Source: DAISJD01 sp036821645 | GTDB taxonomy: Bacteria; Pseudomonadota; Alphaproteobacteria; ATCC43930; CGMCC-115725 | Assembly: GCA_036821645.1 (NCBI GenBank) | Contig: DAISJD010000140.1 | Location: 1-7,646 of the forward strand | Direction: 5' to 3' | Length of the DNA stretch: 7,646 nucleotides | Shown: one piece after another, positions 1 to 5,335 of the stretch | Position numbering within the stretch: position 1 is the stretch's first letter | How the letters are laid out: every line of letters starts with the position of its first letter | Notes under the pieces: generated by a model | The model's input: the letters and a program-made list of their open reading frames with translations, nothing else | Databases searched by the model: none | Told to the model about the DNA's origin: nothing | Translations under genes and position numbers: made by a program

Positions 1-1094
1 GGGGCGAGCCGCCCGGTGCGCCGGTACGGCCAAGACCGCCGCTGCGCCTGGTGCCGCCGGGGGGATTGGTGCCGGAACCTGTCCCAGAACCGCCGCTCAG
101 TCCGCTGAGGTCCTTGCCCATGGCGGCGGCTGGGGTTGTGGGCCTCGGGATTGGGTTGTTGGTCGCGATGGATGCGCTAGAGCGCCAACAAATCGCGCCA
201 GTTCTTGATAAGTTCGGTTTGGATGCCGACGAACGGGGAATTGCGGCGGCGCGCGCTTATCGGTTCGGCCCGTTGCGCTTGAACGGTGTTTTTTCCGTTC
301 TTTACGGCCAGCCCCTTCTCACCGGCAAGGCCATGCAGGATGAGGCGATCGCGGCCGCCTTGATGCTGGCGGAATTTACTCAACCCGGCATGGTTGAATA
401 TTTCAGCAAGATGCGACCACCCCGGATCGGTGCGATCTTAAAAGATGCCGTGGATCAGGCCCTGCGCGATCCCGCCGCCATGATCGAGCGGGCGCATACA
501 GTGCGGGTGATCGAAGTGACAACCCCTTTCTTGCGCGCGATCAACCGACAGGCCGAAATCAACACGGGCGGGGCCTGTGCCGTCGATCCGTTCGATTTGG
601 CGGACCTTGATCCCGACGACATCACGCGGCGCACCGGCGAAAAAGGGGGCGAGCCAACCGGGGAGCCGGAACGGAAACCGAAGGCAAGCCGGGAAACACA
701 AGAGGCTCTTAAAGCAGAAATCGAAGCGGGCGACATCCTGGCGAAGGAAGGTTATCCGACGGAATATCAACCCAAACTATTGGAAAGAGATCTTGCAGAA
801 GGGTTGAATAGAGAGAAAAATCCAGACCTGCGGGTCGATGGCAAGATCTATGATGCTTATGCGCCCTTTACTGATAATCTCGACACAATCCGTGGCAGGA
901 TTTCCGACAAGATCAAAAGCTGCCAAACACGTCGCGTGGTCGTGACGCTGAAACTGACCGATGACAGCGTTACGGTGGAAAGACTGATTCGACGCTTGGA
1001 AACAAAACAGATCAAAAACCTAAAAGAACTGTTCGTGATCGATAAACAGAAATTCGTCCGACATTTCATCTTTTTAACAAGGGGAGTAAAATAA
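1..1094 (+). CDS. Polymorphic toxin, C-terminal part (CdiA_C-like nuclease tip), 5' end outside window
   Basis: The frame is open from the left edge (first full codon at 3), so the GTG at 51 is probably not the start; residues here are numbered from that codon for reference. Order: a Pro/Glu-rich linker (to about 23), a hydrophobic stretch at 24-40 that may be a membrane segment, an unrecognised GC-rich body (about 41-186), a hydrophilic junction (187-233, beginning DPDDITRRT), then a C-terminal domain of about 110 residues. That domain has NPDLRVDGKIYDAYAP at 257-272, CQTRRVVV at 291-298 and KNLKELFVI at 322-330, a layout I associate with the CdiA_C family of contact-dependent inhibition tRNA nucleases. 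The likely role is a delivered toxin that cleaves RNA in rival cells. The immunity gene 1 nt downstream, the base-composition drop near the tip and the duplicated tip behind it all fit a polymorphic toxin. The N-terminal delivery part is outside the window, so the secretion route is unknown. The nuclease family is recalled from motifs, not searched. Confidence 0.68.
   Translation, partial: GEPPGAPVRPRPPLRLVPPGGLVPEPVPEPPLSPLRSLPMAAAGVVGLGIGLLVAMDALERQQIAPVLDKFGLDADERGIAAARAYRFGPLRLNGVFSVLYGQPLLTGKAMQDEAIAAALMLAEFTQPGMVEYFSKMRPPRIGAILKDAVDQALRDPAAMIERAHTVRVIEVTTPFLRAINRQAEINTGGACAVDPFDLADLDPDDITRRTGEKGGEPTGEPERKPKASRETQEALKAEIEAGDILAKEGYPTEYQPKLLERDLAEGLNREKNPDLRVDGKIYDAYAPFTDNLDTIRGRISDKIKSCQTRRVVVTLKLTDDSVTVERLIRRLETKQIKNLKELFVIDKQKFVRHFIFLTRGVK
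609..671 (+). repeat. Toxin junction repeat, copy 1 (in the intact toxin)
   Basis: This 63-bp stretch encodes DPDDITRRTGEKGGEPTGEPE and matches 1653-1715 at 53 of 63 positions without gaps. A shortened third copy lies at about 2549-2577. It sits at the boundary between the GC-rich toxin body and the variable tip, where homologous recombination could join a displaced tip to the main gene. Confidence 0.7.
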
Positions 1095-1196
1095 AATGGG
1101 TTTAGAATATTTTATCTATCTCAAAACCGATAAAACACCGGAAGAAATGCGTCATGAATTTGTATCACTCTTCTCACTCGATGTAGAACGTGATGG
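1010..1196 (+). repeat. Near-identical direct repeat spanning toxin end and immunity start, copy 1
   Basis: This 187-bp segment equals 1890-2076 with one difference (T at 1155, A at 2035). It covers the last 27 codons of the toxin frame, the stop/start junction and about 33 codons of the immunity gene. Sequence on both sides diverges clearly. The block is much more alike than its flanks, which suggests recent recombination or gene conversion rather than uniform divergence. Confidence 0.85.
1081..1098 (+). promoter_or_regulatory. Ribosome binding site and coupled toxin stop/immunity start
   Basis: GGGGAG at 1081-1086 lies 9 nt upstream of the ATG at 1096 and is inside the last codons of the toxin. 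The toxin TAA (1092-1094) and the immunity ATG are separated by a single A. The same arrangement, base for base, recurs at 1961-1978 for the second immunity gene. Translation of immunity is therefore likely coupled to translation of the toxin tail. Confidence 0.6.
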
Positions 1197-1572
1197 TTTT
1201 TCTGGGTTATTTGGGGAATACTGTAATTTCCGCATTGATCATTATTATAATGATGATAATGATCATGATAAAAATGGCGACGATTCTCTCTCTGCAGTCG
1301 CCTGTCCGGGTGCAACCATCGCGATCTGGATCTATCCCCAAAAACGCGATGATATTTCTCTTGAGGTGCGGGATCGGTCTGCATTGACCATTTTAACCCA
1401 ATATCCCGGCGATTTTGCCGTCGATCTTGCCTCGACCGATGCAGTTATTCTCGTACGACGTAATAATATTCTCTATTATAACGAGAACGGTTTCGATGTG
1501 GCCCTTATCAAGGAAGTCGGCTACGACATGAGCCGGGTTGTCAAGGGCATTCCCAAGGAATATCGCCATTAG
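1096..1572 (+). CDS. Candidate immunity protein 1 (SitI3-like)
   Basis: A 158-residue soluble protein without signal peptide or membrane segment. It starts with ATG 1 nt after the toxin stop, with GGGGAG at 1081-1086, inside the toxin 3' end, as its ribosome site; this arrangement suggests translational coupling. The opening MGLEYFIYLKTDKTPEEM and the later block VILVRRNNILYY resemble SitI3-type immunity proteins of polymorphic toxins. That family link is from memory and moderate. Residues 48-63 form a very acidic, Asn/Asp/His-rich stretch (HYYNDDNDHD...). Its expected job is to bind and neutralise the nuclease tip encoded just upstream, protecting the producer and its kin. Placement after the toxin and the existence of a second paralogous copy after a dead toxin tip are the strongest arguments. 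The gene is visibly AT-richer than the toxin body, consistent with transfer as a tip-plus-immunity cassette. Confidence 0.68.
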   Translation: MGLEYFIYLKTDKTPEEMRHEFVSLFSLDVERDGFSGLFGEYCNFRIDHYYNDDNDHDKNGDDSLSAVACPGATIAIWIYPQKRDDISLEVRDRSALTILTQYPGDFAVDLASTDAVILVRRNNILYYNENGFDVALIKEVGYDMSRVVKGIPKEYRH

Positions 1573-1587
1573 TCCTCTAGCCTCCCT

Positions 1588-1610
1588 CAAGGGGACATAG
1601 ATCGCCCTTG
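1588..1610 (+). repeat. Inverted repeat after immunity gene 1
   Basis: CAAGGG (1588-1593) and CCCTTG (1605-1610) form a 6-bp stem around an 11-nt loop, 16 bp after the first immunity stop. The same stem with the same loop length but a different loop sequence occurs after the second immunity gene. There is no T-run, so it is not a standard intrinsic terminator. Confidence 0.45.
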
Positions 1611-1652
1611 GTGGTCAACGCCTTCTGCGAGCCAAATCTGACAGGACAAGGC

Positions 1653-1715
1653 GATCCAGACGACATCACCCGCCACACCGCCGAACAGGGCGGCGAGCCT
1701 ACCGGGGAACCGGAA
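1653..1715 (+). repeat. Toxin junction repeat, copy 2 (displaced module)
   Basis: The second copy of the junction repeat encodes DPDDITRHTAEQGGEPTGEPE. Weaker protein-level similarity to the main toxin continues about 19 codons further, to the stop at 1776. It marks the 5' border of the displaced toxin tip. Confidence 0.7.
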
Positions 1716-1889
1716 TCCGACCCGCGTGCTAACCAAAGAAAGCAAAATTCTTTACAAGCCCAAAACGAACAGGAATGAAATTTCTGACAAAATTAAGAAA
1801 TGCCAAACACGTTGCATCATCCTGAAGTTGAAACTGACCGATGACAGCGTTACGGTGGAGACAATCATCCGACGCCTGGAAACGAAACC

Positions 1890-2076
1890 GATCAAAAACC
1901 TAAAAGAACTGTTCGTGATCGATAAACAGAAATTCGTCCGACATTTCATCTTTTTAACAAGGGGAGTAAAATAAAATGGGTTTAGAATATTTTATCTATC
2001 TCAAAACCGATAAAACACCGGAAGAAATGCGTCAAGAATTTGTATCACTCTTCTCACTCGATGTAGAACGTGATGG
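1890..2076 (+). repeat. Near-identical direct repeat spanning toxin end and immunity start, copy 2
   Basis: This is the partner of 1010-1196, at a constant offset of 880 bp. It covers the tail of the dead toxin tip and the start of the second immunity gene, including its ribosome site. Confidence 0.85.
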
Positions 2077-2464
2077 ATTTCTTGGATTATTCGGAAAACA
2101 CTGTAATTTTAGTGTTAATCACTATTATAATGAAGATAACGATCATGACGAAAATGGTGATGATATCGGCGCTGCTATTGCTTGTCCGGGGGCAACAATC
2201 GCGATCTGGATCTATCCCCAAAAACGCGATGATATTTCCCTTGAAATGCGGGATCAAGCAGCCTTGGCTATATTAACTCATTATCGGGGCGATTTTGCTG
2301 CTGAACTTGCCTCGACCGATGTGGTTATTCTGGTCCGACGCAACAATATCCTTTATTATGATGATGAAGGCATCGATGTGGCGCTCATCCGGGAATCCGG
2401 CTACGACATGAGCCGGGTGGTCAAAGGTATTCCCAGACAATATCAATTTCGATCCTTTGAATAG
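1976..2464 (+). CDS. Candidate immunity protein 2 (paralogue of the first)
   Basis: A 162-residue intact paralogue of the immunity protein at 1096-1572, about 80% identical by eye. It begins 1 nt after the dead toxin tip, with the same GGGGAG ribosome site at 1961-1966. The first 34 codons are almost unchanged. Differences cluster after residue 35: residues 41-48, the stretch after the acidic loop, the middle, and NENGF/DDEGI near the C-terminus. The protein has an extra C-terminal FRSFE. Its intactness beside a broken toxin suggests selection to keep immunity against relatives that still carry the older toxin allele; this is inference. Specificity toward the present toxin cannot be judged from sequence. 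Like its paralogue it has no signal peptide or membrane segment, so it would act in the cytoplasm. Confidence 0.65.
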   Translation: MGLEYFIYLKTDKTPEEMRQEFVSLFSLDVERDGFLGLFGKHCNFSVNHYYNEDNDHDENGDDIGAAIACPGATIAIWIYPQKRDDISLEMRDQAALAILTHYRGDFAAELASTDVVILVRRNNILYYDDEGIDVALIRESGYDMSRVVKGIPRQYQFRSFE

Positions 2465-2577
2465 AGTGCCGCCTCAAGGGGGCGTAGACCACCCTTGCTG
2501 CTCGAAGCCCCCTTCCGACCAAGCCTGACAGAACAAGACGAATCGAGCGCGATCACGCGGCGCACCTACCGGGGGCG
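2465..2577 (+). other. Third, truncated copy of the toxin junction module
   Basis: The sequence from 2475 to about 2566 aligns without gaps to 1588-1679 (constant offset 887, about 70% identity by eye). The frame reads PSLTEQ followed by AITRRT, against PNLTGQ followed by DITRHT in copy 2. It then jumps to YRGR, as if part of the linker were lost, and ends at a stop near 2603. No toxin tip or third immunity gene follows. It is best explained as the left end of a third module that was lost or never completed. Confidence 0.55.
2475..2497 (+). repeat. Inverted repeat after immunity gene 2
   Basis: CAAGGG (2475-2480) and CCCTTG (2492-2497) flank an 11-nt loop, 10 bp after the second immunity stop. 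It matches the element at 1588-1610 in stem and spacing. It is part of a roughly 92-bp block that is about 70% identical between the two sites. Confidence 0.45.
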
Positions 2578-2719
2578 TTTAACTCAAGGAACAATAATCG
2601 ATTGATCCGCAATATGGGCCGACGATCTCTGTGTGGCTCATGGATTCGCCGTGAATAATCAACATGAACCGCTTTTAGTGATGACCTTCGTTCAAGTCGG
2701 CGGGGCATTGCCGTTGCGT
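2578..2719. other. Convergent intergenic region, nothing recognised
   Basis: This lies between the last toxin-module remnant (+ strand) and the stop of the TPR lipoprotein gene (- strand). I find no convincing ORF, no tRNA-like fold and no GC-stem with a T-run on either strand, so the terminators of the two converging units are not identified. Confidence 0.4.
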
Positions 2720-3607
2720 TTAGGGTTTGGGGATGTCCTTTAGCGGCGATGCCTCGATGGCACCCAGGGTAGGCGGTGGTGCTGCGGTAATCGGCAGGAT
2801 ACTGGCCTCTTTGCGTTGCCGCAGCCATTGATAATAGGCAAGCGTGCTTTCGAGTGGCGTGCCGGTCAGATCCCCGGACAGAAGCTTGCGCGCTTCCGCA
2901 TCGCGGCCCAACAACCCATAGGCAAGGGCCAGATTGTGCCGGATCTGGGCACTGTTAGCGCCTTCTTTCATCATCCCCTCGTACATGGCGGCGGCGCGGG
3001 CCGGATCGCCGGATGCCAATACGGAGAGGGCCAAATTGCTGAGCGCTGCGCGATCTTCCGGGGCCGTGCGCAGTGCCTTGTTATAGGATTCCTGGGCGGC
3101 AACGTGATCGCCGCGCAGGTCGTAGAGAATGCCATGGGTGACGAGTACGTCGCGGCTGTTTGGGGCGATGGCCTCGGCAAGGGCGAGGCGGGTTGTCGCC
3201 GTTTCCAAATCGTTGCGCCGAATGCTGACCCGTGCGGAAAGGGCAAGGACGCGATCATCCTGCGGACGGCCCGTCAAGAGGCGTTTGGCGACATTTTCGG
3301 CCTCGCCAACTTCGTCGGCATCGAGCAGGACATGGCCAAGACCGATCTGGGCTTCGAGATTATCCGGGTTTTGGGCGATCACTTGGCGATAGAGGGATGC
3401 CGCCGCGAGACTATCGCCCTTGGACCTTGCCTGCGTTGCAAGGTCCAAGGACCGGGTCACTAATTGATCGGACGCGGTGACGGCGGATTTGGCCCCTTCG
3501 CGTTTCTTAAACAATTCGGTCTTCAATGGATCATCGGCGCAACCAACCAAAAAAACGGTTGCTAGAATCGACGCAATAAACCCCGGACGCATGCATCGAT
3601 AGTCCAT
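2720..3607 (-). CDS. TPR-repeat lipoprotein (TadD-like), third gene of operon
   Basis: A 295-residue protein beginning MDYRCMRPGF, with a hydrophobic signal segment (residues 9-22) and a lipobox LVGC with the lipidated Cys at 23. The next residue is Ala, not Asp, so the outer membrane is the likely destination. From about residue 50 to 255 it consists of consecutive tetratricopeptide helices (for example AAASLYRQVIAQNPDNLEAQ, AQESYNKALRTAPEDRAALS), followed by a Pro-rich tail. The pattern is like the Flp pilus lipoprotein TadD, but no other tad genes are visible, so I do not assign that role. I chose ATG 3607 because AAAGG at 3615-3619 lies 7 nt upstream. ATG 3622, one base after the preceding stop, has no clear ribosome site. 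The frame stays open further upstream to 3880, but that would overlap the OmpA domain gene. The likely role is a periplasm-facing scaffold for protein contacts within the operon's envelope complex. Confidence 0.82.
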   Translation of the reverse strand: MDYRCMRPGFIASILATVFLVGCADDPLKTELFKKREGAKSAVTASDQLVTRSLDLATQARSKGDSLAAASLYRQVIAQNPDNLEAQIGLGHVLLDADEVGEAENVAKRLLTGRPQDDRVLALSARVSIRRNDLETATTRLALAEAIAPNSRDVLVTHGILYDLRGDHVAAQESYNKALRTAPEDRAALSNLALSVLASGDPARAAAMYEGMMKEGANSAQIRHNLALAYGLLGRDAEARKLLSGDLTGTPLESTLAYYQWLRQRKEASILPITAAPPPTLGAIEASPLKDIPKP

Positions 3608-3619
3608 AGATCGACCTTT
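3605..3619 (-). promoter_or_regulatory. Ribosome binding site deciding the lipoprotein start
   Basis: AAAGG (3615-3619 on the minus strand) sits 7 nt before ATG 3607-3605. It places the lipoprotein start at MDYRC rather than five codons upstream at MKGRS. Confidence 0.5.
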
Positions 3620-3623
3620 CATC

Positions 3624-5321
3624 TCATGACGCTTGTTGTTTGATCCAAACCTCGACGCGGCGATTGCGTTCGCGTCCTTCCGGCGTCGCATTGGCCGCAA
3701 CGGCAAGGGTCGGGCCGAACCCGATGATCTGTGCCGGTGTGATCCCGCGCGAAGATAGTTCTTGTGCGACCACTGTTGCTCGTTGTTTCGAGAGAGCAAC
3801 ATTGGCTTCGGGCTGTCCGACATTATCTGTAAACCCGAACAGGTAAACCTGAGATTTACGATTGCCCCCGTTTCGGGCAATAAAATCGATCAACCGGTCC
3901 AAATCGCGCAAGGCCTTGTTATCGAGTTGCGTGGAGCCGGGGCGGAAGCGAAAATTCAACGAAAGCCGTGTGCTGCCCTGGGTATATTTCACATAATCGG
4001 GTGGGGCCTCCGACACCACGGTGGCCTTGACCGCATCGATATTGAGACCGACGAAGCCCAAATTCGTCGCCACCTCTTGCCCCTCTTTCGAGAGGGCGTA
4101 ACTGACGAGATCAATCACATAGGGGTTTTTTGACATTGACGGGGTATAAAGAAACAACCGACGGGCAAGCGGGTAATCTTCGGTCGCAACGGTAAAGCTA
4201 TTGGGATAAAGCGGCAGCGCATCGCCATCGAAAATGGCCGCCGCCTTTGTTTGGCCGATATAGGGCAAGCCGATGAACCCGACGGCACCTGCATCGCGCG
4301 ACACCGTGTTCGAGAGTTCGGTGCTATCCTCAAGACGCACGGCTTCTTTCACCAAATCGAGTTTGCGCGGGGCCAGGACGAGGGATTTGAACGTGTCCCA
4401 TGTGCCGGAATTATTGTCGCGGGCAAAAACATGAACCGGCAGGTCAGCACCGCCGATTTGCGACCAATTGGAAATTTTACCCGAAAAAAGATCGGCAACC
4501 TGGCTCACAGAAAGCTTGGCAATCGGATTGGACCGGTGCAAGACAACGGCAAGCCCATCCAATGCCACGACATGTTCACTGGCCGATGATCGCATATCAC
4601 CCAGCGATTTCAATTGGTCGTTTTCTTTGTCATCGATCGGGCGGGACGACATCGCAAGATCGGTTTTCGCGTCAATGAGGTCTTTAAATCCCGTGCTGGA
4701 TCCATGGGCGCGCACGGCAACGCCGATAAGGTCGGGGCTATTCGGCTTGTGGGCCGAAATCAGCCATTCTTCATCCTTTTGGGGGATAGTTTTGACGTCG
4801 ACATACCCTTTTTGGGTCAACATGCCGACGACCCAGGCCGGGCCGAGTTTAGCGCCGATCGTGTTGGATCCGGTAACCGTCAGGACGATCTTAGCCTCAT
4901 CGGTCTTGGCGACCGGATTGAAGAGACGATTGTCAGCCGGCGTTGGGACCGGGCCTAAATCCAGGTTTTTCGGTTGTTCCGATTTGGCTGGTGATGCAGG
5001 CACCGGTTGGGCCGATTGGGGTTGAGGTGCCGATAGTTTGGCGACCGCTGTTTGCGCAGGCGGCGGTGCTGGATTCCCGCCAAGGAAAATAAAGGCGGCG
5101 ATCCCGGCTGCCGCCAGGGCACCAACGGCACCACCGATGAGCGGCAGATTAAGCCCCTTGCCGCTGGAACCGGACGACCCGATGGGGGCCGTCATCACGA
5201 TCAGTATGCGCCCACATTCGGCACATTTCTCATCGCCTGTGCCTGTTAATTCCGTTCTGCGCCGCGTATCGGCAACGGAACAGTTTCCGACGTTTGGACA
5301 TAACCCGTATCGTTCGCCCAC
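3624..5321 (-). CDS. Zinc ribbon-TM-PstS-like binding domain-OmpA fusion protein
   Basis: A 565-residue protein. Order: a four-Cys zinc ribbon (C8, C14, C33, C36), one membrane helix (about 59-80), a Pro/Ala-rich spacer (to about 130), a periplasmic binding domain of the PstS/SBP type (about 145-430) and an OmpA peptidoglycan-binding domain (about 455-563). PstS-like marks are TVTGSNTIGAKL, MSSRPIDDKE, LFSGKISNWSQIGG, NNSGTWDTF and AVGFIGLPYI. OmpA marks are GFTDNVGQPEANVALSKQRA and the closing RERNRRVEVWI, which hold the Asp and Arg expected to grip peptidoglycan. The predicted topology is N-terminus in the cytoplasm, with the binding and cell-wall domains in the periplasm. No phosphate permease genes are beside it, so a sensing or structural role is more likely than uptake. 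GTG 5321 is chosen as start because AGAGGG (5330-5335) is 8 nt upstream and it begins 1 nt after the preceding stop; the frame also extends upstream to 5354 but without support. Confidence 0.85.
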   Translation of the reverse strand: MGERYGLCPNVGNCSVADTRRRTELTGTGDEKCAECGRILIVMTAPIGSSGSSGKGLNLPLIGGAVGALAAAGIAAFIFLGGNPAPPPAQTAVAKLSAPQPQSAQPVPASPAKSEQPKNLDLGPVPTPADNRLFNPVAKTDEAKIVLTVTGSNTIGAKLGPAWVVGMLTQKGYVDVKTIPQKDEEWLISAHKPNSPDLIGVAVRAHGSSTGFKDLIDAKTDLAMSSRPIDDKENDQLKSLGDMRSSASEHVVALDGLAVVLHRSNPIAKLSVSQVADLFSGKISNWSQIGGADLPVHVFARDNNSGTWDTFKSLVLAPRKLDLVKEAVRLEDSTELSNTVSRDAGAVGFIGLPYIGQTKAAAIFDGDALPLYPNSFTVATEDYPLARRLFLYTPSMSKNPYVIDLVSYALSKEGQEVATNLGFVGLNIDAVKATVVSEAPPDYVKYTQGSTRLSLNFRFRPGSTQLDNKALRDLDRLIDFIARNGGNRKSQVYLFGFTDNVGQPEANVALSKQRATVVAQELSSRGITPAQIIGFGPTLAVAANATPEGRERNRRVEVWIKQQAS

Positions 5322-5335
5322 TTTATCGGCCCTCT
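5319..5335 (-). promoter_or_regulatory. Ribosome binding site deciding the GTG start
   Basis: On the minus strand AGAGGG (5330-5335) is followed by 8 nt and GTG (5321-5319). The upstream gene's TAA (5325-5323) falls within the spacer. This stop/start arrangement points to translational coupling and decides the start of the zinc ribbon-OmpA protein. Confidence 0.6.

Larger units (their letters stand above)
1581..1974 (+). pseudogene. Displaced toxin tip, inactivated by out-of-frame internal deletion
   Basis: This is a second copy of the toxin junction and tip. From 1653 the frame reads GDPDDITRHTAEQGGEPTGEPE and then RANQRKQNSLQAQNEQE before a TGA at 1776-1778, matching the main toxin up to about residue 226. 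Homology then resumes in another frame with NEISDKIKKCQTRC and runs to the identical end TRGVK at 1974. The offset to the main copy changes from 1044 to 880, so a net 164 bp is missing. This removes NPDL...DGKIYDAYAP and shifts the frame. A GTG at 1726 could open an 82-residue ORF covering the tail, but I see no ribosome site for it and it would lack the presumed active-site segment. The surviving tail differs from the main copy at conservative positions (CIILKLKL against VVVTLKL), so it probably comes from a different allele. It is best read as the remains of an earlier toxin tip. Confidence 0.75.

Noticed and set aside
1236..1265. TGATCATTAT / ATAATGATCA inverted repeat inside immunity gene 1
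   Set aside because: It arises from codons for an Asp/Asn/His/Tyr-rich stretch and is not preserved in the paralogous gene, so an operator or hairpin role is not supported.
1010..2076. CRISPR array or insertion sequence as the cause of the repeats
   Set aside because: The repeats are two long coding modules, not short regularly spaced units, and there is no transposase or terminal inverted repeat.
2578..2719. Intrinsic terminator between the converging units
   Set aside because: Minus-strand GGTTCATG/CATGAGCC can pair weakly over a loop of about 20 nt, but no T-run follows.
2816..3463. Long + strand open frame opposite the lipoprotein gene
   Set aside because: It is antisense to a clear TPR lipoprotein, with no recognisable domain and no good ribosome site. 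It is a shadow of GC-rich codon use.
2720..3607. Naming the TPR lipoprotein tadD
   Set aside because: Only the TPR and lipoprotein pattern agrees; no Flp pilus genes are present in the window.
3608..3880. Upstream extension of the lipoprotein frame to a 386-residue protein
   Set aside because: It overlaps the OmpA domain coding sequence on the same strand, its residues are Arg/Ser-rich shadow sequence, and a lipoprotein signal with a ribosome site starts at 3607.
3624..5321. Annotation as phosphate transporter PstS
   Set aside because: The binding domain is PstS-like, but the protein is membrane- and wall-anchored, carries a zinc ribbon and has no pstC/A/B genes beside it, so phosphate uptake is not supported.
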